Origin: Rhea pennata | Taxonomy: Eukaryota; Chordata; Aves; Rheiformes; Rheidae | Length of the DNA: 64,000 nt | NCBI RefSeq assembly: GCF_028389875.1 | Contig: NC_084666.1 | Coordinates: forward strand, 32,148,308-32,212,307 | Direction of reading: 5' to 3' | Shown: in pieces, positions 10,569-23,675 of the stretch | How positions within the stretch are numbered: position 1 is the first letter of the stretch | Layout of the letters: the number at the start of each line of letters is the position of its first letter | Notes under the pieces: model-generated | Told to the model about the DNA's origin: nothing | The model's database searches: none | What the model saw: the letters and a program-made list of their open reading frames with translations, nothing else | Position numbers and translations under genes: made by a program

Positions 10569-13500
10569 GTATGTTACGTTTTATACGCTTATAATCTGCT
10601 ATTCCATAACTACTTTCCACTTGAACAGTGCACAAAAGATGTTTTCTTTTCCTTTTTAATTTTGTTACCGTGAGGTAGTAGCACATAAATTTATGATTTT
10701 AAACTAAACCTCTGATTTCTTCTTTTCTTTATGGGTCATGTTTTCAAAGTATTATTTAATTTTTATTACCTATATAGATGCTTCTGGGGTATCTACAAGC
10801 TGTGATGATACTGACTGAAATGGGTTATATGAGTCTAAAATGTGGGTGTTGAATGCAATTAAAGAGCTGAGAAATGAAACTTTCAGCTGGCATCAGCAAT
10901 TTTTACTGTTCTACGTAGCTGTTTTTCAATAATCTAACTCTCATTTCTAACCCTTCTTTCAAAATGTAAACTGGCATGCCTGTGCCCTTTTGAATCAATC
11001 AGTTGCTTCAACAAAACAATAGCTTCTGGGAAAGAATAAATTATTCAACTTCTATTAGTTTCATGTCTTTTACACGTCATCGCTACTCAAGTGGTGGTGT
11101 TCTTGAGCAAAGCAATCAAAGAATAAAGCACTGAAGACAAAAACTTACAGAAATAAAAATACCTCCCTCACCCCCCAAACAGATCTTTGGATCAAATTAT
11201 GAAATGTTACAGATATACCATTAATTACAATTATCTTTGTCGTGTTTGAGGCTCTTCTTTCAAAGCTCTAATACATAATTTATTTAACAACTTGTTAACC
11301 TTAATCTTTCTTTGAACAGTGTGTACATTTCCTTGAAACTCTGTTGTTTAAATTATTTTGAATGTCAAATTTCTGGTCTGGGGATTGTTCTTAAGACACA
11401 AACTGTGAAATAAATTTTTTCAAAAAGTATCTTACTTGATAAACAACTAGCTTGGGAAAGTAATAATTAGATTTATATTTGCGGTCTGATTTCCTCACAC
11501 ACACATTTAAAATAAAAGAGAGACTACCTTCAGAGGAGGTTAAGTGTTCCAAAGAGCAAGTATAAAGCCACCTAAAGAAAGAGGGGCCTGGAAATCAGCT
11601 TTGTCTCAGACCAATGTGGGCACAACTTGAAAGAGCTGAGGAGAGAGAGGTTCTGTGGCATGAGCTTGTACCCTTAGCTGTGTCTGAGACTTCTGTGTGG
11701 CACTTGGAACTCTTCCTGGAGATGTAACAAAAAGTGCTACGTTACTCTGTGTGTGCATACACATAGCTGACATACAGCTGCTGGAATAAGAGTCCTTGTC
11801 TGAAAATGTTCTTACAGTGTTTTTTCTGGGACTAGCTTGCATTTAACTTTATTCCTTTGTTGTCAATGTTTGAGTTATATTATCTCCTGGGCAGTGAATA
11901 GGATATTCTATTAAAGATGCTGAATCACGATAACAAAATCAACTAATCTCTCAAAAGCATCTTTACCTGTAAGTATTGCTCACTTGATTTTATAATGTCC
12001 AGTGGCCAATTTGCTTTGTGGTCAGTTTTTAGTCATGTGACGTGGATTATTAACATAACTGTGAAGTTAAGTCTCACGTGCTGCTGTTCTTTAGTGGTGT
12101 GTATGATTTTTATTCAGCTCTCATTTGCCATCTCCTTTAAGACTTGTTGCAATAATGCCATGTTAAGTATTCTTCATTTCTAAAACATTTTTTGCTAATT
12201 TATGTTCTGTTCCAGTTCAAGAAAAAGCAGTTGTTGGAAGGAGAATATATATTCTTCCAAAAATCAGCCCTACTGGCCAACTGTTCCTGTCTGCTCTTGT
12301 GTGGATGTGCTCAGAAAATAAACTGACAGATAATTAGCTGTCTCCATATCGCTGCTTGAAACATGAAACAAGACATACTACTTTTGAACCATAGAAAGAA
12401 TGTGTCAGCTTAAAATTATTGTCTTTGAATGCTAAAAGATGATTCTGAGTATTAAGAAATGAAGAAAGGGGGCTGAGGGTTATTCTGCAAATTCTATGGC
12501 TGGTTTTACTTTGATGTACAGCACAAGGAAAATGCGACCTTCTGACGTATCAGTCCATGTTCTTGCCTTGGTTTTGAGAATTCACCTGTTAATTCAAATT
12601 GCTGCGAGTGGCTTAAAAAACAAATTTTTGCACTACTGGCTTTATGGAGTGAGAGAACAATCAATGTTGATGATGAATGAGTGAGTGGTGTGGTAGACTG
12701 TATTTTGTTTTGCATACTTGATAAGCTATTTTTGAAGGTAAGCCAACCTGAGTGAAGTATCAGACTATATCTGGAACATGTTTGGAAAGCATATTTGCAA
12801 AGGCTCCCTCTTCTCTCAGATATGCACCACCAATAGATTGCAGAGTTATGGAAGGGGAAAAAAACTCCTGCGTTGATTGAGTACTATAGCTACAGTCAGT
12901 CACTTGTAAGCAGAACGATATAAAGATCGCATACAGATGGCTAGTATAAATGAACCTGGCCAACTGGGGATTTTGAGGAAAGCTGCACAGGGAAGCCCCA
13001 TGAAAGAGGGATTTTATTGTCCCATTTGGAGTCCTTATCCCTGCAGGGAAAGGAATGTTGGCATCTCACTTTGATTCAAAAAGGCTTTGAACCAACCTGT
13101 GCTCGTGAGGGGCGCTATCCTACAAAATCCTAGTTTGCTTATTCAATAATTGTCTTATTTCTTTTCTCAGTTGTTCATTAAGACACTTCATTTCTTATTG
13201 CATAACACAAGAAATATTAAGTACGATCAAGGAGATTTATTATCATAACTTGTGATATTTACATTTATAGGACAATGGACATTTGTTGGTAATACCAAAA
13301 AGCCAAACTGTTGCATATGGGAAACCTCTTTAAATTAAGTAAGTTAGGCGCTATCGGCTCTCTTAAGATCAAAGTCTACCAGCCAGATAATAAAAGATAC
13401 ATTATAAACTTTCAAAGTCAAGGAAGTTTCAGCAACACAAATCAGTTTGTCTTGTGCCTTCCATATACACTATGTTTATGGTATCACAGTGTTTACATTT

Positions 13501-13935
13501 AAATGCAAAGTAATTGTGTTAAGAAAACAACTTTAGGAGGAACTTAGTTACACTTTTGATGTGACTGGATAAGAAAACTAGTCTAAAAAAAAAACAAAAC
13601 AAAAACAAAACCTTTCGACTAAGCTCAGTTTAATTGATGCAGAAAAGTACTTCTGTTCTCAAAACTGAATTACCTACCAGTCTGGTTCACAACGGAGATT
13701 CCAGTTGTTTGTTATGGAATAGCAAACCCATTTAGAAAACTGGCACAGTGATTAAGTGACAGTTTTCAGAAAGCAAAAAAATCTTATCGCTAACTCTTCT
13801 ACAGGCAGGTAACTTTAAAATCTTTTTTTTCCTAAATTTAAGTGAAGTGATGATAGAACATATCTGAAACACAAACGTGGCTTTTTTTTTTTTCCTAGTG
13901 GGCAAAAATGTATTGGTTTTAACTTTTCTTTTCAG
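10569..13935 (+). other. ZDHHC2: Probable ZDHHC2 3'UTR intron, 3.4 kb
   Basis: It is bounded by aag|gtatgt and ttttcttttcag|c. It contains proximal AATAAA candidates and an A-rich stretch at 13586-13611. I see no coding exon. Confidence 0.55.
11035..11127 (+). terminator. ZDHHC2: Possible proximal ZDHHC2 poly(A) signals in the UTR intron
   Basis: Two AATAAA hexamers, at 11035-11040 and 11122-11127, lie about 500-600 nt past the stop codon inside the 10569-13935 intron. If the donor at 10569 is not used, they could end a shorter transcript with an unspliced 3'UTR. Such hexamers are common in AT-rich DNA, so this is only a candidate. Confidence 0.3.
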
Positions 13936-15905
13936 CTTAAAATTTTACCAGCCTGCAAACATCGATTTCTTGCCAGAAGTGCCAGAGTATGAATTCTTTG
14001 ATGTTGAACACTTTTAAACTAGCATGAAGTAGCATACAGTTTACATGATGCAACCATCTAGCAACCAAAAGTTTTTTGTAACTGTTTATTCAATGCCATT
14101 CTGTCAGCTTCCTTTGTATCAGTGGTTATTTAAAGACTAACTTGTCAAGGAATAAGGGGGAGAGGGGAAATACATTTTTAATGCTTAATTCTCTTATCTG
14201 TTTAGTCTTGGTTTTACATGGTTATTTGGGGGAGGTTTGTCATTGGAGCATGCATTTAAAATTACTGTAGAGTTGAAATTCAGCTTTAATATAACTTGTT
14301 CCATATTTTTACACAAAGACTAAGTTCAGATATCCTCCCCAGTGAAATTCATAGTGGAAAGAGATCTCTCTCAACTATAGATCTTGTACTTGGCTTTCCA
14401 TGGGAAGGAAATCCCTGTCTGTGCCCAGGAGCTCTGGGAGTTCTTGGTAAGAACTGGGATCTATGTAGAGGAAGGACAAGCATGAGGATATGGAATAAAG
14501 AGATACACATCTCAACATCTCGGAAGTCATGTTTAGAAAGCACAATAGCCCTAAACAATCTGCAGTTTTGATGTAGCCAGAGGCTGTCTCTCTCTAGCAG
14601 AAAACTGATGGAGTCATAGTGTTGGAAACATGCTAATGAAAGGCCAGAACAGGGAAAGAAAGAAACTGAGGTAGCTCAGGTGCAAATGTTTGATGTAGCT
14701 GGTCTAGAGGACAATAGCTGCACCTGAGCTCGGTATGGCCATGAGCCATGCTTGGAAGAGCAATGTCAGCAGCTTTTCAGGGTTGCTGGCAGTTCTGTCA
14801 GTATACAGTAAAAGTGAGCTCATCATGCTGAAAGTTACAGTTTCTGATTTGACTCTATTCTTGGCTTTAAGCTCCCAAACACTTTGTGAATAGAAGTGAA
14901 AAACTGTCTTTTGGACGTGGGAGAATTTCTAAAGAGGTGATGGAAGCAAGAATGCAGTGTTATTGGTTGTCAGCTTACACTGTTCTTTATATTCTTGCTA
15001 GGCACTTTACTACAGCCTTATGTGTAATTTCTGTAAGTCTTTTTTTTTTTTTTAAAAAAAAGAAAGACTGCTTTATACTTAACTGTACAGTTAATCTTTA
15101 CTAATCTACTTTTTGCTAAATATAGCCCTGATATTTGTCTAAAGCACCCCTGCGTTTCGAGCTTCAGTGGAAATTGGATGAGTTCTACAGACTCCTTAGG
15201 TGGGCCTGAGTCCCTGATGATGGCAGAGTTTAATTTATTTTGTATACATGTAAACAGTCATATGAATCACTAGCCGCTCAGGTCTGTGCAACAAGCTTCC
15301 TCGATCTGTAGGTTAGAACAATCCAATACATGTCGGCTTCAGAAGTAGTCCATGCACATTCTGGATCAACTAATGTACTGAAGTGATGTAATTCTACAAG
15401 TCATCACACAGAGCTATTTTTGTTAAGAGAACAAAACATCTAAGATAATAGGGGGGAACTCCTTGCATTAAGCTATTTACTAACAGACACCAGACAACTG
15501 CTGTTATGCACTTTAAGTCTTTAACTCAAAAAAAAAACCTGTCCATCTTAAGTTGTAGATTTAAAACTCTTACACAGTCTACAACTGTGGGCAGGTAACT
15601 AGTGAAACACTCGATTTTTCTTTCAACTGCGTACTTTACTACTAATCAGGGTCTTCAAGCAAAACTTCAGGATGGCTGGAAAAAGCAAGCTTGATCTGAA
15701 GTGTCTGTTTTCATGCACAGTATTGAATTTCTTTAACTGTTTTGTTGGTTCTAAACTGAGACTGAAATATATAGTTCTTGCCCTGATTCAATTTACTAGT
15801 ATGTTGGATAAGGGGAAAAAATGTTTCCATATATCTTTAGTGTACAACTTTGCCACTTGTTAATGTATTGCTCACATAAATAAATGTTTCACATTCAGCA
15901 AATCA
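13936..15905 (+). other. ZDHHC2: ZDHHC2 terminal 3'UTR exon (probable)
   Basis: It begins after a good acceptor (aacttttcttttcag) and ends at AATAAA 15879-15884. This is the first credible terminal exon downstream of the 10568 donor. The first 81 nt stay open in one frame (LKFYQPANIDF... to TAA at 14015-14017). The rest is AT-rich with short homopolymers, including a T-run/A-run at 15040-15060. No coding exon of another gene was seen in it. Confidence 0.55.
15879..15884 (+). terminator. ZDHHC2: ZDHHC2 poly(A) signal (distal)
   Basis: A canonical AATAAA sits inside cataaataaatg, about 20 nt upstream of a plausible cleavage area (gcaaatca) and followed by a T/G-containing stretch. It is the best distal signal on the plus strand before the intergenic region. 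Confidence 0.6.
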
Positions 15906-16733
15906 TGTACAGAGTAGTCTTTACCTGGTACTTTTGGTTTTCACTGACAGTGTACCAGTTATACTAAATGTCAGCACCCCCCACCCATTCCCCCGCAGCT
16001 TTCCAGACATCTTGACTTTTCCAGGCATGTTCTCCTTCCCCAGTTTACCTGCTTGTTCCATCGCACCCCACACTGCAGGACGGGCTGTTGTCTGAGAGGC
16101 ATTGCCTGTACTCAAGCTGCCGGAGCACATGCAGCCCTTGAACAACTGCACTTTGGATACTGTGAACAGGCAAAAAGGTAGGTGTGGGTTAGGCAGGAGC
16201 TGGATCTTCTTCCTGGAGGTTTGTCCTCTCTGGGGGTTCCTAAGCCCTTGTTACTTTAGGGAATCAAGGAGCCATAAAGACACAGTGCGTTGGGCACCTG
16301 GGCTGTCCTTGTAGCAGAAGAATTGTGCCTCTGTACGCAGCTCACCTTGAGCGCTATCGCCAGTCCCTCCTATGCCAGATTCTCTTTTCCACCTGACTCC
16401 CCTTCTCTTAATTTTGCTAACAGAGATCCACCTCTGGTGCTGAGAGAAATTAATTACAGTCTACTCAGGGCCTCTTAAAAGAAAAAAAGAAAATGCAGGA
16501 ATACTTGTGTAAAGTAGAGCCTGTGACTAGCTGAGATTAAAGTAACTCTCGCCTGTTACACACAATTCAGACATGCCCTGTAGTAGATAAAACTTTTTTT
16601 CCACTGTTTCTACAGAAGTGTGGATTTCTTGATTAAAACCCTTCTATAAATATCTGTATTGAACCATAAGCAAAAAACGTTCAAGCTAATGAAAGTACTA
16701 AAACTGGAAAAAAATCCCAATTTATCGTGTGTG

Positions 16734-16752
16734 TATATATATATATATATAT
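16734..16752. repeat. (TA)n microsatellite
   Basis: Uninterrupted alternating TA following gtgtg, in intergenic DNA. Confidence 0.9.
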
Positions 16753-17067
16753 GATAAACTATATATAATGAGACTAATCTATCCTCCAATACCATAATTT
16801 AAAAAATTAAAAAAAAAAAAAAAAAGCAACACCGCAACACCCACCCGCAAAGCCAAAACCTCAACATATTTGTTAAACCATACGGATGAGGGTGTCTTGT
16901 GCCACATGCGCCTAGCACTTTTTCATCAGTGACTTGGAAAGAGGACAGGAAAAGCAGCAACAGCTGCCTTTCAGGGTAACATTTTGAGCAATCATCAAAC
17001 TTGACTTAACATAAGGAAAGCTTTGCCTACTTTACAGTTTTTCAGTAGCCTTCCCCCTCCTTAAAAA

Positions 17068-17103
17068 AAAAAAGAAAAGAAAAAAGAAAAAAGAAAAGAA
17101 AAA
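17068..17103. repeat. A/G-rich low-complexity tract
   Basis: Runs of A broken by single G (aaaagaaaag pattern) over about 36 bp. Pure purine on the plus strand. Confidence 0.85.
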
Positions 17104-19886
17104 ATTCCAAGCATCATTTTTCTTCCCACTTCTTTCAAGGTTTCATTCTGGATAGGCAACTCCTTCATTCCTCAAAGTTATCCTAATGGCACCCAACACT
17201 GAAGTTCAAGAACTTAACCTGAAGTCTGACTTCATAGTTTCCAGCATTTGAGGCAATGAGTAACTGCTTTAGGCCAGATCACGGGCGTGCGGTCTCAAGC
17301 AGGTGGGCCCAACAGTTCCCTTGTAGCAGTTGGAAGTGTGTGCCATAAGCCACAGCCCCTTTTCCCCTCCAGCATGCTCACAGCCTGACTGACTGGTGTA
17401 TCTGGAACAGAACCAACACTTCCTGACAGCCACCATTTGGTGTAAACTTTTTCCTTTTTTCTCCTGAAAACAGAAAAATTCTTAGTTCATGTAAAAAAAC
17501 CTGTTTGCTTATAAAGGCAAGATACACTCAGTATATAAACTCTTTGTTACAGCCTGAACAGTAGGAACCTATGACCAGTTATTTTCCATATGAACTCAGA
17601 GATTAAACTGAACAGTAGTTCAAACAGATGCTGGCACAGCACACAGACAGAATCAGTAGCTTAGTGCTGGCATAAGCACACAAGCCATTAACCTTGTTAT
17701 TAAACCCCACCATCGATACAACAGCAGCTCTGCTGCATACAGAGGGACAAGAATGAAGGGGGAGAAGAGGAGCTTGCAAAGCTCACCTGTTAAGCAGTGC
17801 AAGGTAAATAAAAGCTACTGTCAACAATTTTTGTTTTAACAAAACACTGTTCCAGATGGTAAGGTGGCAAGTGCAACCGCAGCTCTGAATTGCTATCCTG
17901 TAAAATATAGGATATGCTCTCTGCAATGCAGCACAACCCTCCAAATTCAGCTGATTTTGATTATTCCTTCCCAGAGAAGGCTTCCCCTCCCTCCATCTCT
18001 GTCCTCTATTTTACCCAATACTCTTAAATGAAGCAAGTATTTCATGAGAACAGGAAGCAAATTCTCCTCCTTCAGCAGAGGCTAAGAAAACAGGTCTCAC
18101 CAGCAACCATCATTGGCAGGAAAAAGGATGAGAAAAGGCTCTGAAAAAAATACAACAGTGCTCTGAAATCATAGTTACATTTGCAGCAATGAACACAATT
18201 CATTCTCAGTCCAAGGTAGGCAAAATAACTGCAAGAGCATCCTCCTCATTCTTCACTATACCTGCTTAGGCACCATGGAAGAAAACACCAAAATAAATCT
18301 CCAAAATAAAGCCACAATTGAGTTTAGGTTATACCAGAAAAAAAGCTTCATGTTATGAATGGGAAAGTATACTGAGACAATCTATGAGTTCTACTCTATG
18401 TAAAATCAAGTTTTATTTTTAAGATTTGGCTCAAACTTGCTACAAATGTTGTTGGCTGCTTTTGGCTTTCTCTGTCATCACTGACTTGCTGATAGATAAA
18501 AATCTTAAATCTATTTTATTTAAAAAATAGTTAGCATAATCATTTTACAAGTTAACAAATTGCACTGAACCCAGGCCATCCTAAATCAAAATCATGTGAC
18601 TATTAAACAGTAGGTGTTTCCTGGGAAATCCCTAAAACCTGATTCACTGTAACTTTTTCAGCCAGTTCAGGTTAGCTGAGTTTAAGCTTGAGATACCAAC
18701 TGAAGTTTAAAACACAAGACACAGTAAAGCATGTTGTCAAGTAAAAGTCATGCTTGAGAAAGTGAAAAAATTAGGACACCAAAAAAAAAAAAAATTATTT
18801 ACTCCCAGGAAGCTTGATTGAAATTGAGATGCTTGGGTTCAATTGTTTTTCTTTGTTTGAACAATACATTGGTTAATATGTAGCACACTTCAAAAAAAAA
18901 AAAAAATCCAACATAATCTAGACTTTTTTTTAAAAAAAAAAAAAAAAGATATAGTTTCATTCATTTTGCTTATTGGTTTACTTAGCCCTTCACCCATTTT
19001 TCTAAGTGGCAGCAAAAGAGAGGAACTACCCAGAAGAGTTTCATGGAGCTAAACAAGCACTACCACTCAAGAAGACTGAATGTTCAACTAACAGGATTAA
19101 ATGCAAGATTTCTCCAGCACTAACACAAGATAGGAAATTTTATTTAGAACTATTAAATGAAAAAATTATAAAAAAATTGTATCATCTGCCCTTGGCTTTC
19201 TATGAGAAGAACATCTTAAAAGATAAGTTTGATTCTGTAACCGTTGTTCTGAGGTAAACCCTTTTTATCATCACTGCTGAACAACTAACAGAAATGCAAC
19301 AGCAAGAGTCAGTTAAGTGGATTTATGGCCATACAAGCAGCACACCTGTTTCAGCAAGCTTCTCCCACTGTGCCTAATCATCCTCTTAAGTTATTCACTT
19401 GCTCCTCTCTGCAACTGCAATTGCTTAGGCTTCCACACTTCAAGCAATACTAGCTGAATTACCTTTGACAAAGTAATTTTAAATTAATCAAAAAATAGAG
19501 TGACAACAACTTTGCTTCTCCAAGGTACATTGTCACCTTTTGTTTAAGGGGCATAAGGTGCCCACTACCTGAAAGCATAACTAGCAAAGTAGAACCAACC
19601 ATGCATCTGTTCTTTCAGCAAAGCAAGCACAACATGGCAGGAGGGAAAACATATGTGCATGAAGAGAGCAGACCTTCCACGACACAGGCTATCTGCATGA
19701 GTTGCATCTTCCAGTCCACACTATCCAACATGAAGTAACAACTCAGTCTTCAAGAGACTGGATGAACTGTTATCTGGGTGACCAACAAGCATTTGCAAGT
19801 ACTTCATGGCTGCAGGACAGCCATATTCATTCCTCATCTATTTCAGGTTTAAGACTCCAACACAGTCTAGGGAAATCTGCTTTAAT

Positions 19887-21835
19887 ATCACAGAATCACA
19901 CAACAGTTGAGGTTAGAAGGGACCTCTGGAGGCCCCAAGCCTGCTGCTCAAAGCAGGGTCAACTAAGCAGGTTGCTCAAGCTTGCATCCAGTCAGGTTTT
20001 GAGTATCTCCAAGCACAGACTCAACCACCTCTTGGGCAACCTGCTCCAGCGTTCAATCACAGTGAGAAGGATTCTTCTCATGTTCAGATGGAACTTCCTG
20101 TGTTTCAGTTTGTTCCCATTGTCTCTTGTCCTGTCACTGGGCACCAAAAAAAGGGTCTGCCTCCATTTTCTTCAGTCTTACACATTAGATACTTAGACAT
20201 ATTGATAAGACCCCCTGAGCCTTCTCTTCTCCAGATGGAGCAGTCCCAGCTCTCTCAGCCTTGCCTTGTATGAGAGATGCTCCAGCCCCTTAATCATCTT
20301 AATGGCCTTTCACCAGTCTTGTTCCAGAGTATCCACATCTCTTTTGTGCTGGGAAGCCGAGAACTGGACCAAGCACACCACTCACCTCCATGGCTGAGTA
20401 AAGGAGAGCCCTCTTGCAATGTGCCTCCTAGTGCAGCCCAGGAGGCTGTTAGCCTTCTTTGCCCAGAGAGCACATTGGTGGTTCACAGTCAACTTGCTGC
20501 CTACGAGGACCCCCATGTCCTCCTCTGCAGAGCTGCTTTATGCTGTTTGGCCCTCAGTCTATGGTAGAGGTTGGGGCTATCCCTTCCCAGGACTCAGCAC
20601 TTTGTTGAACTTCATGAAGTTCCTCTCTGCTTGTTTCTCTAGCCTGTTGAGGTCCCTCCGAATAGCAGCAAAAACATCTGGTGCATCAGCCACTCCTCCC
20701 AGTTTTGCATTATCTGGGAACTGGGTCCCATTGTGCAGGTCATTAATGAAGATGTTAAACAGTATTGGCCCTTATGGGATATCACTTGTGAGTGGCCCCC
20801 AGCTGGATTTTATGCCACTGACCACAACCTTTGGAGTGCAGCAGTTCAGTCAATCTTCAGTCCCCCTCAGTGACCTTTATCTTGCCCACACTGCATCAGT
20901 CTGTCCCTGAGGATGCAACAGGAGACAGTGTCAAAAGCCTTGCTACAGTCACGATAAACAACATCCATCACCTTCCCCTCATCCACTGAGCTACTCATTT
21001 CATCATTGAAGGCTATCAGGTTGATCATGAATGATTTCCCCTTCATAAATCCAGGCTATTTGCAATCACCTTCTTGTTCTTAATAATCCTGGAAACCACT
21101 TCCAAACGTACCTGCTCCATTGCTTTCCAGGGATCAGCTAGGCTGTAGCTCCCTGGATCCTCCTTCTTGCCCTTCAAAACAGGGTTGACATTTGCTCTTT
21201 TCCAGTCCTTAAGCCCCTCTCCCAAACATCATGACCATTCAAAGAAAATCATGAATGGCCTCACCACGACATCAGCCAGCCTCTTCAAAACTCACATGCA
21301 CATCAGGTCCGAAGAACTTGTGTATGTCCATTTTATTTAGGTGTTCCCTAGCCTGATTCTCCTCCTCTGATGGTAAGTCTTCCTTGTTCCAGGTCTCAGG
21401 GCCTAGGATTCCTGAAGGCTGGTCTTCCTTGTAAAGTCCAAGGTGAAGATGACATGTCCTTTTCCACTGGGGCTCCAATTCAGTAACAAGCCCACATTTT
21501 CTCTAATCTTCCTTTTACTGCTGATATACCTGTAGAAGTCCTTCTTGCTGCTGCTATGTCCCTCACCAGATTCAACTCCAAATGGGCTTTTGCTTTCTTT
21601 AAACCCATCCCTGGATGCTCAGTGTCTCTGTATTCCTTCTGGGTCACCTGTCCCTGCTTACATCTCTTGTAGTCTTTTTTTTTTTTTTTCCATGTTTGAA
21701 TTAACTCAGAAGCTCCTTGTTCATCAGTGCAGGCTTCCTGACACTTTTGCTTGATTTCCTGCACATGGGAAGAACCATTCTTGAGCTTGGATGAACCAGT
21801 CAGATATGATTAGAGAAAATTCTTGGATGTTAAGA
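19887..21835 (-). mobile_element. CR1-type non-LTR retrotransposon, 5'-truncated and decayed
   Basis: The 3' end (low coordinate) carries the degenerate gattctgtga octamer-like tail typical of CR1. Moving up, minus-strand translation gives pieces of the CR1 ORF2 reverse transcriptase in the right order. First come KYKRCKQGQVTQKEYRD-like sequence near 21.6 kb and HKFFGPDVH near 21.3 kb. Then come DWKRANVNPVLKGKKEDPG near 21.2 kb, KAMEQVRLEVVSRI near 21.1 kb, and a fingers/palm part with YRDCSKAFDTVS near 20.94 kb. Last is FPDNAKLGG near 20.71 kb, where the catalytic FADD box should be. Frames are broken by indels and stops and the catalytic box is altered (second Asp to Asn), so the copy is dead. 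ORF1 and the 5' part are absent. Boundaries are approximate. Confidence 0.9.
20697..20958 (-). pseudogene. Reverse transcriptase palm remnant of the CR1 copy
   Basis: The two catalytic blocks are visible on the minus strand. Block A is YRDCSKAFDTVS at about 20922-20958, where CR1 has Y-L-D-F-S-K-A-F-D. The other is FPDNAKLGG at about 20697-20725, where CR1 has F-A-D-D-T-K-L-G-G. Loss of the second metal-binding Asp and the surrounding frameshifts mark it as non-functional. Confidence 0.85.
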
Positions 21836-23491
21836 GGTTATAGGTCATCCTCAAATTCACAACAGAAAAAGGCTTGGATATTCTAGACCTATTTTTTTCT
21901 GTCTCAAGGATCCCTGTTGGCTAGCTTCAATGAGCAGAGATTCATGCTTAAAAATAAGAAAAAAAAGTGACAGAGAACATAATGTTCCTGGAACAGACTT
22001 ATTTGACTTCCGAAGCCAGAAATGCAAGTGAATTAAAAACAAACAAACAAAAAAAACCAACCCCCCTCCCCAAAAAAAAAATGAAAACCACACAACAGCT
22101 TTGATACTACATTTCTTCTAACAAACCAACACAGCAATAGCTTTTAAATGGATTAGGAAGAACACAGCCCTGGAAAGAGGATTCTTGTCTCTGAACAAAA
22201 AGGTGTATGTCTAGACAGCAGGAGCTGTGCCTACATATTTGTTTTCACAAAAGCAATTCTGCCCACTTTGGAAACATTTAGATTTTAGAAAACTCTGCAG
22301 TTTGCAAGTAACAGTCCTATACATGAGAAGAAAAGCTTTTTTCATAATCGCTACAATTCACTACTTAAATCACTGCTTAATGGAAATGAAATCTAATTTT
22401 GCCACAGCAACTGAATGCTGCAGTCTCCCAGCTGTAATCAACTCCATGTACAGTCAGGTCACATCTGATCAGACCAAGCAGGCTCACATGGAATAAAGCG
22501 TAATCTTCGTTTCACTCTGGTGACTTCAGAGGACAGCTTTGCTTACAGGAAGGAGACAAAAGAGCAGAACCGCTTGAAGTCAAATAGCCCATGAACGTTT
22601 CAGGCTAGGCTTATGAAAACTCAGTCTGGTCCTGCCAGCTGCATGTTCATTAACAGCTAGGACACACAAGATGAGCACCTAGTGCATGCTTTCAGGGTTA
22701 GCTTCTTCCAAAGGGAGCCCCAGCTACAGCAGGTTAATGATGTGAAGCAAAGCACAGCATGGGGGATGTCCAGCAGTCACTTCAAAGGCACATCCCAAAC
22801 CTAACCAAAACTCTACTGTAAACACACATTCAGAAGCCTCTGATGACTTCCTTTGCCCACAACTAAAAAGTTACCTCAAAACAAAAACCCAGAATTCTCA
22901 TAAAGTCATTTCCTTCAGAGGTTAACCACAGAGAGCTATATCGGTATGCTTTGGGCAAGATTACTAAGATTTTAAACGATGTATCAAACTCCAGGGGTTA
23001 CTTTGTTACTCCTGCATGCAGAACTAACATCTGAGCTATAGGTGTCAGTGGAACAATACAGGCTGATGGCACAGTAAAAACGCATACCTGTTTTTCCCGC
23101 TTAGATATCTTCTCATCAGAGCCAAAGACAGCCAGTGTTAATAAATAAATAAATAAATCATACCACCTTATGATATGAAAAGAAATTACTGCAGAGATTT
23201 GGATGCCTCACTAGTAAATTGTACTCGCCACTCTAGCAACTCAGGTCGGTAGGAATGAAGTAACTGGAAGCCTATAAACAGAATTCTGTGCTCCTCTCTC
23301 TTAACAGCAATGAACTCATGGTGGAATCAGTCAGGGAGCAGGGAATTAGATAGTTTTACAAACATATGAAAGCGCTATTGTGCTTAAAGGAAACAGTATA
23401 CAAAATTAAACTGAATATAATATACATTCTAGGAAAAACTTTGCAACAAAAGCACCAGTCTGTAGTTATGTAAGAAAACATTTCTGAAGCC
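21836..23491. other. Intergenic DNA between the CR1 element and CNOT7
   Basis: Non-coding. It includes an A/C-rich stretch at 22037-22085 and an (AAAT)n tract at 23140-23158. I recognised no gene or further repeat family. Confidence 0.75.
23140..23158. repeat. (AAAT)n microsatellite
   Basis: About four and a half copies of aaat/aata in a row. Confidence 0.9.
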
Positions 23492-23497
23492 TTTATT
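23492..23497 (-). terminator. CNOT7: CNOT7 poly(A) signal (distal candidate)
   Basis: Plus-strand tttatt is AATAAA on the minus strand, about 1.6 kb past the CNOT7 stop. A second AATAAA on this strand lies at 23905-23910 and could serve a shorter UTR. Which is used cannot be told from sequence alone. Confidence 0.45.
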
Positions 23498-23675
23498 TAC
23501 AAAAGCTTTAAAAACAAATACCCTCTGTTATGCAAATAATTCGTTGTTTTAAAAAGGACCACCCAGTTACACCATTGTAACTCAATGAAAAAAAAAGAAT
23601 TTTTTGAAGTACAAGGTAAAACAGAATAATTTGGCGAACATTTGGAGATTTTTCTACTATTGATTTCAGTGTAGA

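Larger units (their letters stand above)
15906..19886. other. Intergenic region between ZDHHC2 and the CR1 element
   Basis: Non-coding. It holds low-complexity DNA: a (TA)n tract at ~16734-16752, an A-run at ~16809-16825, an A/G-rich tract at ~17068-17103, and A-runs near 18781, 18892 and 18932. The short frames (for example 19006-19257) show no recognisable domain. Confidence 0.75.

Noticed and set aside
19702-20910. 164- and 163-codon plus-strand frames
   Set aside because: They lie antisense to the CR1 reverse transcriptase, or run into its 3' end. They are shadows of the LINE, not genes.
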